Source of the DNA: Pseudopyrenochaeta lycopersici
Taxonomy: Eukaryota; Ascomycota; Dothideomycetes; Pleosporales; Pseudopyrenochaetaceae
DNA length: 64,000 nt
Reading direction: 5' to 3'
Assembly: GCA_003313425.1 (NCBI GenBank)
Contig: NHZP01000097.1
Coordinates: 17,101-81,100 of the forward strand
Position numbers and translations under genes: made by a program. The notes below the pieces were generated by a model. That model searched no databases and was not told the DNA's origin. It saw only the letters and a program-made list of their open reading frames with translations. Each line of letters opens with the position of its first letter. The first letter of the stretch is position 1. Shown piece after piece: positions 31,607 to 43,696 of this stretch.

Positions 31607-32735
31607 CATGGCTTCCAACAGTACGTACTACGGTACGGTTGGCCCTCCTCTGGTTACGCTACGGCTCAAAAATGACGACGCAGCCTACGGTACGGTCTAA
31701 ATTGAGCCCTCTACGGCCCGTAAGCAGTAGTACGGTCGTAGACCTTTCCTAATTAGGAAACTATAGTATAGTTGTGGTGTTGACCTCAGATTTGCTGTTA
31801 AATTGTCTTACTGCCGCCTCTAACCTCGTAAGATGGCTCTCCACGACGACCCTCCTCAGCCAATTTTTCTGTACCTGCAGCGCCTCGACCGTGTTACTGT
31901 AGAGTGAATTTTAATCGCACGTGATTATTTGTTTACCGTACTAAAGGCTCTCTCGCAGTCGCAGCTGGTACTCGGTATAGATAGGAAATCAGTAGCTATC
32001 TTAAATAAGATCAGATACTTATTGCGGCCTACTACGACCCACCAGCGCTATAGGTTATCTAATAACTTGCGATCTGCCTCTGGTGAGTTCACGCACTCCT
32101 CGCGCTAGTTATTGTAGTACTCTTAAAGCTGAGATACTTGTTTGCGGCGTTTGTTTTTAGCGTGTTGGAGGAGATCGAGATTCACTTCTATTGATTGTTC
32201 GTACCAGCTGTCGTAGGTAGTGTTAACATCGTTGGAAACACGTGGTAGCTTCCGCCGCAGCGGCTGAGATAGTTGTAAGTCTTTATCTCTAATCTCGGCG
32301 TTAATATAGGCTTCGAAGATGGTAGAGATAGAGGCCTGAGCGCGCTTGTAGTACCTTGGAAAGTGTGCCTATTGTGATCTGAACTAATTTAAGCGCAGCT
32401 TTAGCTCTAGCTATCTCACCAGCCTCCTGTTTTCTGCGGCGCTAAACGAGTTAAGGTTGTTCCTCAGATCTCCGAAATTACCGCCTATCGGAGCCCTTTC
32501 TGCGAAGGCCACGGACCTGCGAGCGCCCTAGCCGAATCTCAGCCTTTAACACGCCACACTGAGGCTCAGCCCTAAAGCTTAATACTAAAAAAACAGCCGT
32601 AAGCTGTAAATACGGCTTTAAAATTAATCTAATTACGGCTACGCTACGATCCAGCCTAAGCTACGTTACTTACTGCTTATGTAAGCCGTAGGACTGTACC
32701 GTAGGCTACCGTACTACGTACTGTTGGAAGCCATG
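31607..32735. mobile_element. hAT element deletion derivative with 8-bp target duplication
   Basis: Ends CATGGCTTCCAACAGTACG and its inverse, each flanked by a perfect copy of GATCTATT (31599-31606 and 32736-32743). An 8-bp duplication and CA...TG ends are hAT hallmarks. The inner arms are rich in TACGGTA and TACGTA words. At 1,129 bp it is too short for a full transposase and retains only the C-terminal part on the minus strand. Confidence 0.92.
31890..32440 (-). pseudogene. hAT transposase C-terminal dimerisation domain fragment
   Basis: The minus strand reads IATDFLSIPSTSCDCERAFST (about 31995-31935), the hallmark of the hAT C-terminal domain. It is preceded by a helical region (SIEVNLDLLQHAKNKRRKQV) and interrupted by several stops. 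No catalytic DDE core is present. Confidence 0.8.
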
Positions 32736-32743
32736 GATCTATT

Positions 32744-35697
32744 ATTGCAAGCCAGTAAGGCTCAAGGAGTTTTTAATACTAGGTTAAGATCTCCTAGTCT
32801 TCTAAATTAAGCGTATCTTTAAGAATAGTATTCTAAGAATAATCCTTATCTTAAATCTAGCGTCCTTTAGACTTCTCTTATATAACACGTTAGCGCTTAA
32901 ATAATAAGAAGTCTTTAAAAGGGGCTTAGAGTTTAAGGAGTATCTTAATCTTATCGCAGACGCTGTTCTAGCGAGTGTTATTACTTCTATAGAGCTTACG
33001 CGTTTTAATTATATTCTATTTAGTTAGGTTAATAATAGACTTAAAGTATTTAAGTTAGGCTTAGTGCTACTGTTTTTATCTTTATAAACTTACGTATATC
33101 TAAATAACTAGATTATAAGCCTTACTAACTAGTCCTATTTACCTCTATTAATTTAACTCTTCCTTTAAATTTACTAGCACTAACCCTTTAAATTTAAAGA
33201 GGTTCTTATTAAAGTTAAATAAGAGATAGCAGGTAATAAAGTTAATAACATAGCCTGCATAGCGCAGGCGGCGCTTGTTAGGATTAAAGCTAAAATCTTC
33301 TCTAATTAATTTTATTACTAAATTATTACTTAAAGTATTATCTAGTATAAAAAAGCTAAGTCTGTCTTAAATACTAAAGTCCTTAATTATAGAAATAACC
33401 TGCTCCGTAATATCTATACCCGCATACAAGTTAGTTTCCTTAGGTATTACTAGCAGTATTATTTAGTTCTTAAATTTAGTATTAATAAAGTAAGTAATAA
33501 TACTGTTAAGTAACAGGTAATTTCTAGAGGTCTAGAGGTTAAAGGAGATATAGATCTTACTAATAGAATCCTGCAACTCCTATTTAACTTTAGCCTTATA
33601 AATCCTATAGCCTTTTATAATCTAGTCTTTAACAGTCTTTATAGTAGGTATAGTATCTTTTACGCAGGGCGAGAGATAGATAAGAAGGTCGCGAAACAGC
33701 TTACTATTAACCTGCCTAAATAACACATTATTATGGATAATCTAGCGAATAAGAAGCTTTTAGAAGGTAGCTTTATTAAAGGCTAATGCTAGCGCATTTA
33801 ATATCTCTTACTCTTAAGACTTATTTATATCTAAGGCTGCTAGCATTAATACACCCCTTCTTTTAAAAGGGATAATTTCTCTCTCCTTATTCTAAGTTTT
33901 GCCGTGAACTTAGCGGATGTATTTAACTATATTTATGCTTCTGCTGTTAACCTTATAATAATAAGCGTAACATATCTATAAAATCAGGTTAGAAGTATAG
34001 CAGCGGACGTATAGCTACTAGCGGGCGCTAGTCTTAGTATGTTTAATTAGTACGCTAAACTTCTAGATAGGTAAGTTTAGCCTAGCTGTACGCCTTAAGA
34101 TTAGAATACTAAAGCTAGGAAGTTAAGACTAAACAACACTATCGTATTTAAATTTTAATCTCTTAATTAGTAAGGCGTCGGCCGTACGCGCTTTTGTGCT
34201 CCACTCTAACTCGAAAGTTAGCTCTGTTAAGATGTCTGAAGCAATATCAGAAACGCTATCTAGCGACGACTTTACCGACGACGTTGTTTCTATCGCTTTG
34301 CCGTACGCTCGCTTAAGAGGAGAGAAGCAGCCAATATCAGGAGGCTGCAGAGGATCGAGCTATGAGGAAGCATGCAGAGGGTGATGATATTGCTCTGCTT
34401 ACAGTACTAGTCAAACTCAAGAGTAGCATGACTGTTATGGCCATCTAGCACGAGCAGGCGATAGGCTCCTTGAGTATAAGACGCAGTATGTCTGTAAAAG
34501 TGCCTTAGCCACTGGAGGCCTATCTGATGAGTTGTCCAGCCATTGTCACTAACTGCGAGTACTGAGCCTGCTGAGCCTGCAGGGAGGGTATTGTACCAGG
34601 CTGCCTGGTGATTCTTGGCGGACAGAATCGATCCCTGGGTTCACACATTACCGTATACGGATAATATGCACGGGTTCCCAAGTTATTCAAGTTTCCCAAT
34701 CAAGTTTTCTATCCAAACTTGAGTTAATTGGTAGAATCGTATGGGCAAACTTGAGTCGATTGAATTGGCTTGGCACCAAGTTGAACAATCAAGGGCGGGA
34801 TGGGTATCGCTTCTTTGACTCTAGCGTGTTGTATATTTAGCGCAACGCCCAACGTGGGTCCTGCAAGCCACGGTCGATCCGAACCAGGGTCGTCGATAGC
34901 GACAGATCAAAGTAGTACCGACATCATCACTTGAAAAGAATATTGTTGCACATCGCTTGGACGCTAGAGATTTCCAGAGTTCGTACTGTGTTGTAGATAG
35001 TTAGTATCGGTCCTTCTATTAATCGCTGTTCCCTATGCAGTACTTCTAAGTTTATCTTTTATATCTAACAGGCCTTACAGCACTTGTGTAATCTAACACT
35101 ATAATATTAAAGGTTATCTTAACCTCTAATATAGGAGGTAAGGTAACTATTATATAGCTAGGTAATTAAGACTTGGTTATGATAATTAAAGGGATTAACG
35201 CGTCTAGTTAGGTAATCCTGCCTTTTATTATCCTAACTAGTAAGGTCGGGTAATATTTCATTAAGTAGCGAGTTTCACAGGATACAACGGGTCCATGTTT
35301 TTAGACCCGCAATGTCAGTCTGCCATCTTCATTTCAGGGAACTCATTACCGCTTTTCGACGTTACAGATAATCTTGGACAACTCTTTCTTTGGGCCCTTC
35401 TCGAAGAGCGTGATCAGCAGGACTACATTAAGCTGGCCGGGCTAATAAGGCTTGGATAGCTCATTGATTTTGATAGAAGTTTAAGGATTCTATAAGAAAT
35501 CACGGTATTTTAGAACAATATACGACATGCAGATTAACCTCAACTCAATTCTCTTATCTTTGTTTATCTGAGATGACCTCCTATTGCTTTGACTGCGCAA
35601 GTCTCTATTTGAATGGAATATCCGGTCTTGATCCTCTTACTTCTGTACAATACGAATGTGAGCCTAATTTGCCATTGATGTTGAAACGAGCGAATCA
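32744..35697. other. RIP-degraded block and hAT-like end, no intact gene
   Basis: 32760-34150 is AT-rich with unrecognised protein-like fragments on the minus strand. 34196-34384 is a short un-degraded open stretch (MSEAISETLSSDDFTDDVV) without a family. 34670-34800 carries repeated CAAGTTT/AAACTTGAG words in both orientations, typical of a hAT subterminal region. 34800-35560 has no gene. Confidence 0.4.
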
Positions 35698-36200
35698 TCA
35701 TGCCTTCTTGCTCCTCCAGGTCGCAGCCTTCGCCTTGCAAACAGCAATTGCCGTTTGGTGACCAGCATCGGATTTACCTCCAGCAGCAATGCAAGCCTGG
35801 TTGGCTTCAGCACGCTTCTTTGCGCAGCTGTTTGCAATTTCAATAAGTCGAATCCCATCTTAACAAGCGATAAAACTTACGTAGTGAATCCATCAATGCA
35901 CCTTTGTTTGAGCGCTAAGGCCTTATCCTTCTGCTTCTTCTTCAACTTGTCGAAGTCCACAAGGGCAGTGCTTGGGCAGCTGCTCTCAGCAGCATGATAC
36001 TCTGCAGTTAACGTCCTCATACGGGCGAGGTGCGCCTCTTGCTTTGCGCGCTCAGCCTTGTCCTTAGAGAAAACAGGGTTGCAGGTAGCCTGCCGGGCGA
36101 AGACGTTGGCTGCAGACACTGCAGAGTCGGCGATAGGTGCGGCTATCACGGCAGCTGGGGCAGCCAGAAGGATAGCGGCGAGGATGTTAGAAAGCTGCAT
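35698..36200 (-). CDS. Small secreted cysteine-containing protein, two exons
   Basis: I choose ATG 36200, because from it the protein opens with a strong signal peptide (MQLSNILAAILLAAPAAVIA, then APIADS). An upstream in-frame extension is 5' UTR-like. Exon 1 (36200-35881) is followed by a 53-bp intron, 35880-35828 (GTAAGT...CAG), and exon 2 ends at TGA 35700-35698. The total is about 149 aa. The mature protein is Lys/Ala-rich and helical with six Cys, including ATCNPVF, AESSC, KQRC, TTCAKKRAE, QACIAAGG and AVCKAKAA. There is no transmembrane segment after the signal. A secreted effector-like or cell-surface role is inference. It lies in a small un-degraded island inside repeats. Confidence 0.78.
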
Positions 36201-37888
36201 ATTGGCAGATAACGATAAGTGAATGTGGTGGTGGAACGAGTGACGTTTGATGGTAACGAAGGACTGTAAAGAGCGTGGATGAGAATGAAGCTGAGCTGTG
36301 AGCTGTGAACATATTGGCACGACTGAAGACCTCTCCTTTATACTTAATCTTTGTGCACTTTGATGTCTGCAATCCAATGGCATCTTCAAACGCCAAGTGT
36401 GAATGAAACTAAAAGAGCCGCAATCTATTCGACTTACCACGAGCCAGCGAAGCTCGAATATACTGCTTCCATTCTGGTAGCCTAGGAAGGACCGATACAT
36501 GACACAATCTCCAATTATTAGAAGCCAGGTTACCAATCGCGTATGAACGTGGACGGTATTAATGGATGTTCTATGAAACATCTTTAATTGATTGTCCTTT
36601 GCAAAGACTACATTTTCTGCCCCTTACTTTTGCGTATATCCTACTATTTTTAGAGGTATATGTATATGTAGCTTTCATTAGTGTTTATAACCCTTATTAA
36701 GCTAGCACAGTATTTAGGAGGCCTAGTGGGTCTTTTCTGTCCTTCTATCGGGCCGCACACTGTGTCTGTGCGCTTAATGCATATGTTCACTGAATGCGCA
36801 AACCCCAACACCCGATGCCAGTCGAGACTTACACACCTGAACTCTTCGCGCTCTGCCGTGGTCTAAACTGGGGACTCTATCATAGCCCTGCCGTAGACTA
36901 TTTCCTCGGTGCCGTGTGAATGGCCGGACTACCTTACGCGCGCATCGCTTAGAACAGCGTGCTCTTGATTATAATAGATAGCACCCAATCTCTCTACTGC
37001 CCTAATGTCTCTTGCTAGCTCTCAGCGAATGGCCAGGTAGGAATGTCACCATGCGCTCGTCGAGAGCGACGGTCCAAGTATTATGCGGTCTGTTCTCGCA
37101 TAACACGTCGCACATCACGCCGTCAACCTCCTCTCCGTGAGAGTTACTGGAGCTATGCTCGTCCCACTCTTTCTAGGGCTCCGGCTCCCACATAAACGCC
37201 GTTCTGCGAGTAGTACTATAGTGAAGCATCTGCAAATCTCCCATAAACGCCCGACCAAGCGCAAGAAAGTAGACCTAACCGCCTCCGTAGTGATCAGGCT
37301 TAATACCTAGAACAGCTCATCTACTTAGCAGCCCGCTCTGATACTCGTCTCCTAGCAGTACGAGATCGAGCAGTGCGATCCAAAGACCCAAACAGCGTCC
37401 TTTCAAGCTTGGCTTTGTCATCGGGTCTAGTGGAGCGGGCCGTCTGCTGGAGCATCCACAAATACATGTCGCGCACGGACCCACACCCCACAAAAAACAG
37501 AGCCCCTTCATACAGAGCATGATGCTAGTTTCGACGCCGGTTTCAATCTAGTGTCCTAGGCAGAAAATTCACTGGAGCCTCCGGCGCGAAGAGAACCGGC
37601 CCTTAGCGTTCTGAGTTTCAATGGTTGGCGGATTTGGTAAGTTGGGCGACCTCACCCCACGCATGCGCCCCTTCAGCTCAGCCTCGTGTTTTATGTTTCA
37701 TGTCCAAGCTTTCTCAGCGCCTGCTAATTAGAGTCTTAAGTGCAATGAAATTCACTTTATTACTTTCGTTGCCATTGATTGCTGTTTTAACTTCTTCCCC
37801 AGCGTTGTACTAATCTGTCTTTACAACCCAGCTTCTCTTGTAAAAGCCGTTTGACTTGGCAGACAAGTATTTGGACAACTCTAGGAAG
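36201..37888. other. Intergenic region with an unrecognised gene remnant
   Basis: 36201-36600 is the 5' flank of the secreted-protein gene. On the minus strand about 37540-37080 there is protein-like texture (LFFVGCGSVRDMYLWMLQ, DDKAKLERTLFGSLDRT) broken by stops; I do not recognise it. 37745-37813 encodes a short hydrophobic peptide with no continuation. Confidence 0.4.
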
Positions 37889-39331
37889 ATGCACCGCGCA
37901 CTGCTCCTACCTGAGGTCGTCGCCTCAATTTTGGATGCAGGCAAAAAAGAGCCCAATCTACTCTATCACAGCTTGTTCGTGAACAAATTGGTCTTCCTCG
38001 AAGCATGCAGAATTCTCTGGAAAGGATGTTATTCTATGTTCACAGTCGGCTACCCCACGCCCAAGATTCGCCACCTTGGCAACATGGTGTTGGACAAGAG
38101 TCTAGGCCGTGATCGCGCACAGTTTTATGCCAATTTCATTCATGTGCTCATCTTCCAAGAGGAGGCTACCGATGAGGATCTGGGTGTGGAGGAAGCGCGA
38201 TGGCATCCTCAATGCCGCGAATTGCAATTTCCCCGGTTGAAGGAGCTGGAGATATGGAAGACTCAGCGTGCAGAAGAGCTGAATACAGAAGATGTGATTC
38301 TTCACTACGTGCGTCCGGGCTTGAGACGTCTTGCTCTCCACGCAAGTGGCCCTCTTTCCGACGTCTTTCTTGACGAACTGAGCGTTCGGTGTCCCAGGCT
38401 TCGAGAACTCCACTTAGAGTCTAGAAAAACTACCATTACCAGAGAGGGTCTGGTACATTGCTTGCAACGCATGCATTCTTTAGAGAGTCTCAAGATCGGC
38501 GTCGGGCTTGAAAGCGCTTGGACCCAGGGGGCTTTTGTCGCAGCATCAAGACATGAGAACTTAGAACTCCTGAAAATCCCAGCTATTCAAGATTCTTGGT
38601 TCAATACGCCTCATCTAGTGTTTGGATGGAATGCCTTCAAATCGCTGAGATACTTCTATTGCTCGGGCCTGACAGGGTGTGCTCTGCGTCGGTTATACAA
38701 CATCATTCCTCGGTTGACAATCCTCCATATATATAATGGAGGCTGTAGGGAAGCCTCAGGCGTTTTATCCGCTGCTGCACAATTTACGCAGCTGGAAATG
38801 TTCCAGTTTCAGCCCGGCACAGGTACACGGATCATGGGACATGAGCTTGTTAAGCTGGCGCAAAGCTGTCCAACTCTCACCTCTCTTTCAATTGGGCAGG
38901 ACATTACAGAGCCGCCATTCGCGATCGGCATCACCGACGGTATCATCGATCTCCTGGCTCAAAGCGTACCGTACTTAAGGGAGTTGCATCTCTTTTTTGA
39001 TTCAGAGTCCCAGCCTGGAATCGCCTCACAGTTACAATCGTTCAGTCGATATTGCACAACCCTCGAGACTCTTCACATTTCATGCAGTGGAGATTGGCAG
39101 TCGATTACTGCACTTCCTCATGAAACATTGTTCTCGAAGCTGTGGGCCCTCACTCTTTGTCCAAAAAATCATATGGAGCAGAGCCTGAGTGAGAGGGACT
39201 ATGAGAAGCTACTTCAATACTGGAAGAAATTCGCCCCCATCTGGTTCCCGAAAGTCAGTTACTTCAGCATCGAGGATGCTGATACCAGGGAGCAAGAGTT
39301 TGACGACTTCATGTGTGACATATCCTACTGA
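37889..39331 (+). CDS. F-box/leucine-rich-repeat-like protein, 480 aa, intact
   Basis: I use ATG 37889; the frame is open 11 codons further up but without an ATG. One exon. The N-terminus MHRALLLPEVVASILDAG, then LFVNKLVFLEACRILWKG near residue 35, matches the divergent F-box of fungal proteins. It is followed by irregular leucine-rich repeats throughout: FPRLKELEIW, LRRLALHASGPLSD, CPRLRELHLES, LESLKIGVGLE, CPTLTSLSIGQD, LRELHLFFDSE, LETLHISCSGDW. Such proteins usually recruit substrates to SCF ubiquitin ligases. The substrate is unknown. There is no RIP damage. Confidence 0.83.
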   Translation: MHRALLLPEVVASILDAGKKEPNLLYHSLFVNKLVFLEACRILWKGCYSMFTVGYPTPKIRHLGNMVLDKSLGRDRAQFYANFIHVLIFQEEATDEDLGVEEARWHPQCRELQFPRLKELEIWKTQRAEELNTEDVILHYVRPGLRRLALHASGPLSDVFLDELSVRCPRLRELHLESRKTTITREGLVHCLQRMHSLESLKIGVGLESAWTQGAFVAASRHENLELLKIPAIQDSWFNTPHLVFGWNAFKSLRYFYCSGLTGCALRRLYNIIPRLTILHIYNGGCREASGVLSAAAQFTQLEMFQFQPGTGTRIMGHELVKLAQSCPTLTSLSIGQDITEPPFAIGITDGIIDLLAQSVPYLRELHLFFDSESQPGIASQLQSFSRYCTTLETLHISCSGDWQSITALPHETLFSKLWALTLCPKNHMEQSLSERDYEKLLQYWKKFAPIWFPKVSYFSIEDADTREQEFDDFMCDISY

Positions 39332-39697
39332 AAGGGCAAGCTGAGTAGCTGCCTAGTTAAATACGGTTTTCAGTACTTAGCTCTTAAAGTACTTAAGATC
39401 GAATGTCTGTCGTAAAGATAGTCTGTAGCCAAGGGAGTAGTAATACCTTGGTATTCGTGGGTCTCTAGGTAGCAGAAATATGATCTTTGGTTCGACGCAC
39501 CTATAGTGGCTAGGAGCTCTATTTTCTGGTTACTCTTGTATGCAGCCCTGTTATCTTAATTCTTACGAACGGGTGTCCTTATCTGAGAGTGACTATGCTA
39601 AGCATATACAGCTTTTCGTCGTGATACATTTGGAATGCAAAACATCTTTACGTAGTTGGAGCATCAAATGCTTGCCTGAATTCAAGCACCTTACTAC

Positions 39698-39896
39698 TGT
39701 CAGATGTAAAGCCCGATAGGGTGTTAGATGTCACGTGTCGATGTCCAAGTTGCGAGATCCTAGATGGTAGCACAAACTCTCGGGTGTAACCACTTGGCAG
39801 AGGGACACACAAAAGGGCAGAAAATACAGAATCAATCAATCACGTTCATCATCAAAATTCATCAAAGATCAAGCCAAATAGTCCTTGAATCTGACA
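39698..39896 (+). repeat. Solo copia LTR (199 bp) with 5-bp target duplication
   Basis: It starts TGTCAGATGTAAAG and ends CCTTGAATCTGACA, flanked by ACTAC on both sides (39693-39697 and 39897-39901). The last 45 bp match the LTR end of copia-2, but here CpA sites are intact, so this copy has not been RIP-mutated. A solo LTR arises by LTR-LTR recombination that deletes the interior. Confidence 0.92.
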
Positions 39897-40195
39897 ACTA
39901 CCTACGTAGAAATTATTTTAGTCAGGTATTACGCGGCCACGATACTCCATCCATACTATAAGCCATACTGCGACACCTCATGGAGTGACAAGCCAGAGTG
40001 GCTGAAGGCAAACAACCGCGCGTTCCACGCGCTATGGGCTGATTACAACATCCTGCCGCACTCAGCAAAGCGGCCAAAGGTCATCTCTAGCGACATGGAC
40101 GACGCTATCGATAGCCTCATTGACCCCAGCACTAGCGTCACTAATAACGTGGGCGAACTAGATGAGTTCGAGAGGTGGAAGAAATGCGAGCCAAG

Positions 40196-43100
40196 CATAG
40201 ATCGGAGTAGTCCGTCAGTCCGTTCAACTGGCATTAAACGGACGGACTGCCAAGAACCGTCGGTTTCAGAGGTCCAAACTGAACGGACTGGCTAATTATA
40301 TATACATAAATATCCTTAGTTTTTGCCAAGCATCGTGGGTTCTTGGCATGGTGGGGAGGTTTTGTACAGTGCCCGACGGCCTACCCAGTTGCCCTTCTTG
40401 CTTGTCAACACCAAATATCCATTATCCGCGCTGAGTGTGAGGTGGTGAGACATTGTACGCATGTTCGGCCCTAACGGAGGTCTCCTCCAAGGATGATGTG
40501 GCCATGGATGAGGTACGTAAAAGTAACGAGGGTTATGACCTGCTTGTTAGTCACACTAGGCGTTTAGTAGGGTGTTTAAACGCACTTCCACTCGATGATC
40601 TTATCCTGATTCCACTGCCGCAGACACTGAGCTGCTCCGATGGTGTTTGCCTTAAGCCGGCCACGCTTCTTCGTCACTATATCGCCGGTTTGACTATAGA
40701 GGCGTTCGTTGTCAGCTTCGCTGGGCGGGATTCCGTAGATTTCAAGCGCCATCCGCGAGACGTGAGGCCAACGATATTTATTTTCAGTCTAGAATTAAAT
40801 AGGGTCCTGTACAAAGGCAAAGCCGCGGTCGCTAGCCTGCTGGAACTCGTCCATTTCATTATAGTCGTTAGGGTTGTCTCGCTAGCGTTCAGGCCATGCC
40901 GCTAGATCTGCTTCCTCTTACGTGAGATCTAGATATAGGCCTAAAAACTCAGTATCATCTGCAAGGAAGGCAGTAAGGAAGTCATAACGCGTTTGCTGCT
41001 GGCTTGCAGCGGCGTATAGGTAGCGCTTAACGCCTAAATTAAGCTGTTTATAATATTGCCAGATCTCTTAAAATTTAGGCAGCCATTTCTTCACCCACTC
41101 TGGCTTATAACTCTAAAGCTGCTTAAGCTTCTCAATTTAATAAGCAGGATAGAGAATGAAGGCAGCAATAATAATAGGCGTCTTATTAAGCTTTTCGTAA
41201 TAGGTTTGGAGCTCCTGCCAGCCTTACTAGATATAGATTCTAAGATGTTCAAATATGTCTATTTCCGTACTGTTGATAGGATTGTCTCGGTCGATATAAG
41301 ATTTATATTCAGTAGCCTTACTTTCAAGATAGTAGAGGAGTGATTTGAATGTTGGTAAAACCTCCCACAATATGCTATTGCGGCCCTCTCTAGGATTGCC
41401 TTCGGCCTTCTTTGAAGCTACTATAATTAGCTTCAAAACCTCTATATATTGTATGATTACAGGCTAGTCGTCTAGTGTAAGCGAATTAGTGACAGGAACT
41501 GGTGGCTTAGGTTCCTTAATCTGTTTCTTATTAGGGCCTTAAAGGCGATTCTTCTCAGCCACCTGCTTAATAGCCTGAGCGTATTTGCGAGCCTCTTGAA
41601 AGCAGTATTCGTTAATAACGTAGCGGAGATTGTTGCCTGCTTCATATGCGAAATAATGGGAGTTCCAGCGCGTATCGCTAGGCTGTTTAAGGCTAACATG
41701 GAGTCGTCGCTGGCGTTTGCTATTAGGCTTGTCAACAGGCGGAGGTAGTGCGAGGCTGTTCTCATTAAGCTCTTTCTTTAGCTGAGTGAAATTGCGAAGC
41801 CTTTAGCCGTTAGCGTGCTTATTAGTAATCCATATAATAAGATTACAAAGCTTGCCTAGCGGCCTAGTATCGCGCCAGCGTTAAAGTTGTTTAGTGATAA
41901 CTTTAATATTTTTAAATCCTTCTATATCCTTAAACGCCTTAAGGTCGCGGCCATATATAATAGCTATTGCTACAAGGTTAAGAATATAGCAAATACATCG
42001 CAAGCGGCGTTTACTGCTATTAAAGTTAAACTGCTCGCCTAGGTGATCTATACAGCTATTATTATTTGTAGCGTTATTAATTACGAAGTATCTAATTTAA
42101 TCCTTAAGCCTCTATTCTTAAATAATCTTTGCAACCCCCTTCGCAATATTCTCGCCCGTATAACTCTTGTTAATTTCTGGTAACGATAGCAAGAGCTTAC
42201 GCTTTTTACTATCCTTATCCAGCTAGTGGACAAAGATACTGTTTAACCCTAGGCTGTTATCTGCAGACTATAAATTAAATGTAAAATAGAGGTTATAGGG
42301 TATATAGGCAAGGACTTCTGCTGCTTTATATTAAAACTTATAAAAGTTAGGTGCTATCTACTCCTTTACAGTCTTTGCACACGGTAAACAGCTGGCGTGT
42401 TTAAGCTCTGGATTAGCCTGTAACATTATGTCTTTAAATGTCTCGCCCTTAATTTGAATGAACGCAATGTTGTTATAAACTACCTAGCGAATGAATAATC
42501 GTTTGAAGTTTCGTAGTTTAAAGCCCTTAACCTTTTAATTGCGTTGCGCCTGCTTAGCTGATTTACCGCTTTTTATAAACGCTTCGTGCTTGCGCTTCTT
42601 AATAGGCCTATTCTTGTTAATTAAGTGCTTCTCCTGAAGGTAGTCTGCCATGTTCTTTATGCCTCATGTGTCCTTATATCGCGTAGCCGGCGAGCGCTTT
42701 TGCTGCACGCACCGCTTGCAAACCTAAACGACTGTGTCCTTCTTTATGTGTTAGATCCTAAATCCTTCATCCCAAACCCATAACGTACGCGGTCGCTTTG
42801 AGTGATTTAGCTTGCTATAGCCAGGGAATTGAACCCACGGAAATCCAGCCCAGGCTTCATTATTAGCATCGTCGTTCGTAGAGTCGATAGGATTGGCGCA
42901 GTTCTCCGAGGCAATATTTTGGGCGCTGTTTGATAGAGAAATACTAGAGGGTGCTGTAGGATCGGTCGGGGATTCAGAAAACAAGGTTGACGCGTTGTCG
43001 TTGGCCATATCGCATGGTATTAGGGATGTAAACAATGCATCGCGCGCGGATTCAGGGGTCAATGAAAGGATCTGTGGCTAAAATGGTTGGATAACGGCTT

Positions 43101-43357
43101 CTGATTGGTTGCATTGTGCACTAGCCACTATTTAGCCACTGCTCTACTATGGCCGGGGTAGCGAACACCATCATAGTTACGGTCTTACTACCGCGCACAT
43201 ATATATATATATATAAAACACTCAATCAGTCCGTTTAAACAGTCCGTTTCAGACCTTTTAAACTGACGGACTGCCAGATTCCTGCAAACGGACTGACTGA
43301 GTCTTGGCAGTCAGTTCAGTCAGTTTGAACTGTTTCAACGGACTACTCCGACCTATG
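40196..43357. mobile_element. hAT-B element nested in hAT-A (3,162 bp)
   Basis: The ends are CATAGATCGGAGTAGTCCGT and the inverse of CATAGGTCGGAGTAGTCCGT, flanked by GAGCCAAG on both sides (40188-40195 and 43358-43365). Both ends carry several AGTCCGT/ACGGACT words in both orientations as subterminal repeats, then TA-rich runs. The length is normal for a complete hAT element. Confidence 0.93.
40576..43062 (-). pseudogene. hAT-B transposase, degraded
   Basis: It can be followed from ATG 43062 to TAA 40578-40576. Near the N-terminus are LWVWDEGFRI and VCKRCVQQKRSPATRYKDT, a BED-type zinc finger. Mid-region segments include LFVH.LDKDSKKRKLLLSLPEI and SLKQPSDTRWNSHYFAYEAG. The C-terminus is ENKYRWPHVSRMALEIYGIPPS then EADNERLYSQTGDI, the hAT dimerisation region. 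More than a dozen in-frame stops, mostly TAG/TAA at likely Trp/Gln codons, make it non-functional. Damage is milder than in the surrounding old blocks. Confidence 0.85.
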
Positions 43358-43696
43358 GAGCCAAGGGTGGAGAAGGACCATGATCACGCCAGGTTCCCAA
43401 TAAAATACTGGTTAGGGCTGCGCAGTCGCTACCCTAACCTTAGCAAGCTAGCGATTGACGTCCTCTCTATACCAGCTTCAAGTTGCGAGTGCGAGCGTAT
43501 GTTCAGTGAACTTGGCGACCTTCTTGAACCCCGAAGGCGATCAATCAAACCTCAGTTACTAGCTGCTATACAGTGCGTTAGACGGTGGCGCAAAGCTGGC
43601 TTAGATCAGGGTAACAGTGCTACTAGGGCAACAATAGCTGATGCTGAGATAGAGGCGATGTACGGCTTATGCGATTGGGATCAGGACAGCGAGTAA

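Larger units (their letters stand above)
39902..43696 (+). pseudogene. hAT-A transposase C-terminal part, split by hAT-B
   Basis: The left half (to 40195) reads YYAATILHPYYKPYCDTSWSD then KPEWL, and ends DEFERWKKCEP. The right half (43358-43696) continues RVEKDHDHARFPIKYWL, then SKLAIDVLSIPASSCECERM (hAT dimerisation motif), and ends at TAA 43696. The 3,170-bp interruption equals hAT-B plus one 8-bp target copy. Removing it leaves both halves in the same frame, which confirms the reading. The left border is obscured by the solo LTR insertion just upstream. The N-terminal part and catalytic core are missing. Confidence 0.88.

Noticed and set aside
36201..36581. 127-residue N-terminal extension of the secreted protein
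   Set aside because: The extension has no coding texture and would bury the signal peptide; ATG 36200 gives a canonical secretory start.
37745..37813. Hydrophobic 22-residue peptide resembling a signal peptide
   Set aside because: It ends at a stop at once and no splice donor leads to a second exon; probably chance.
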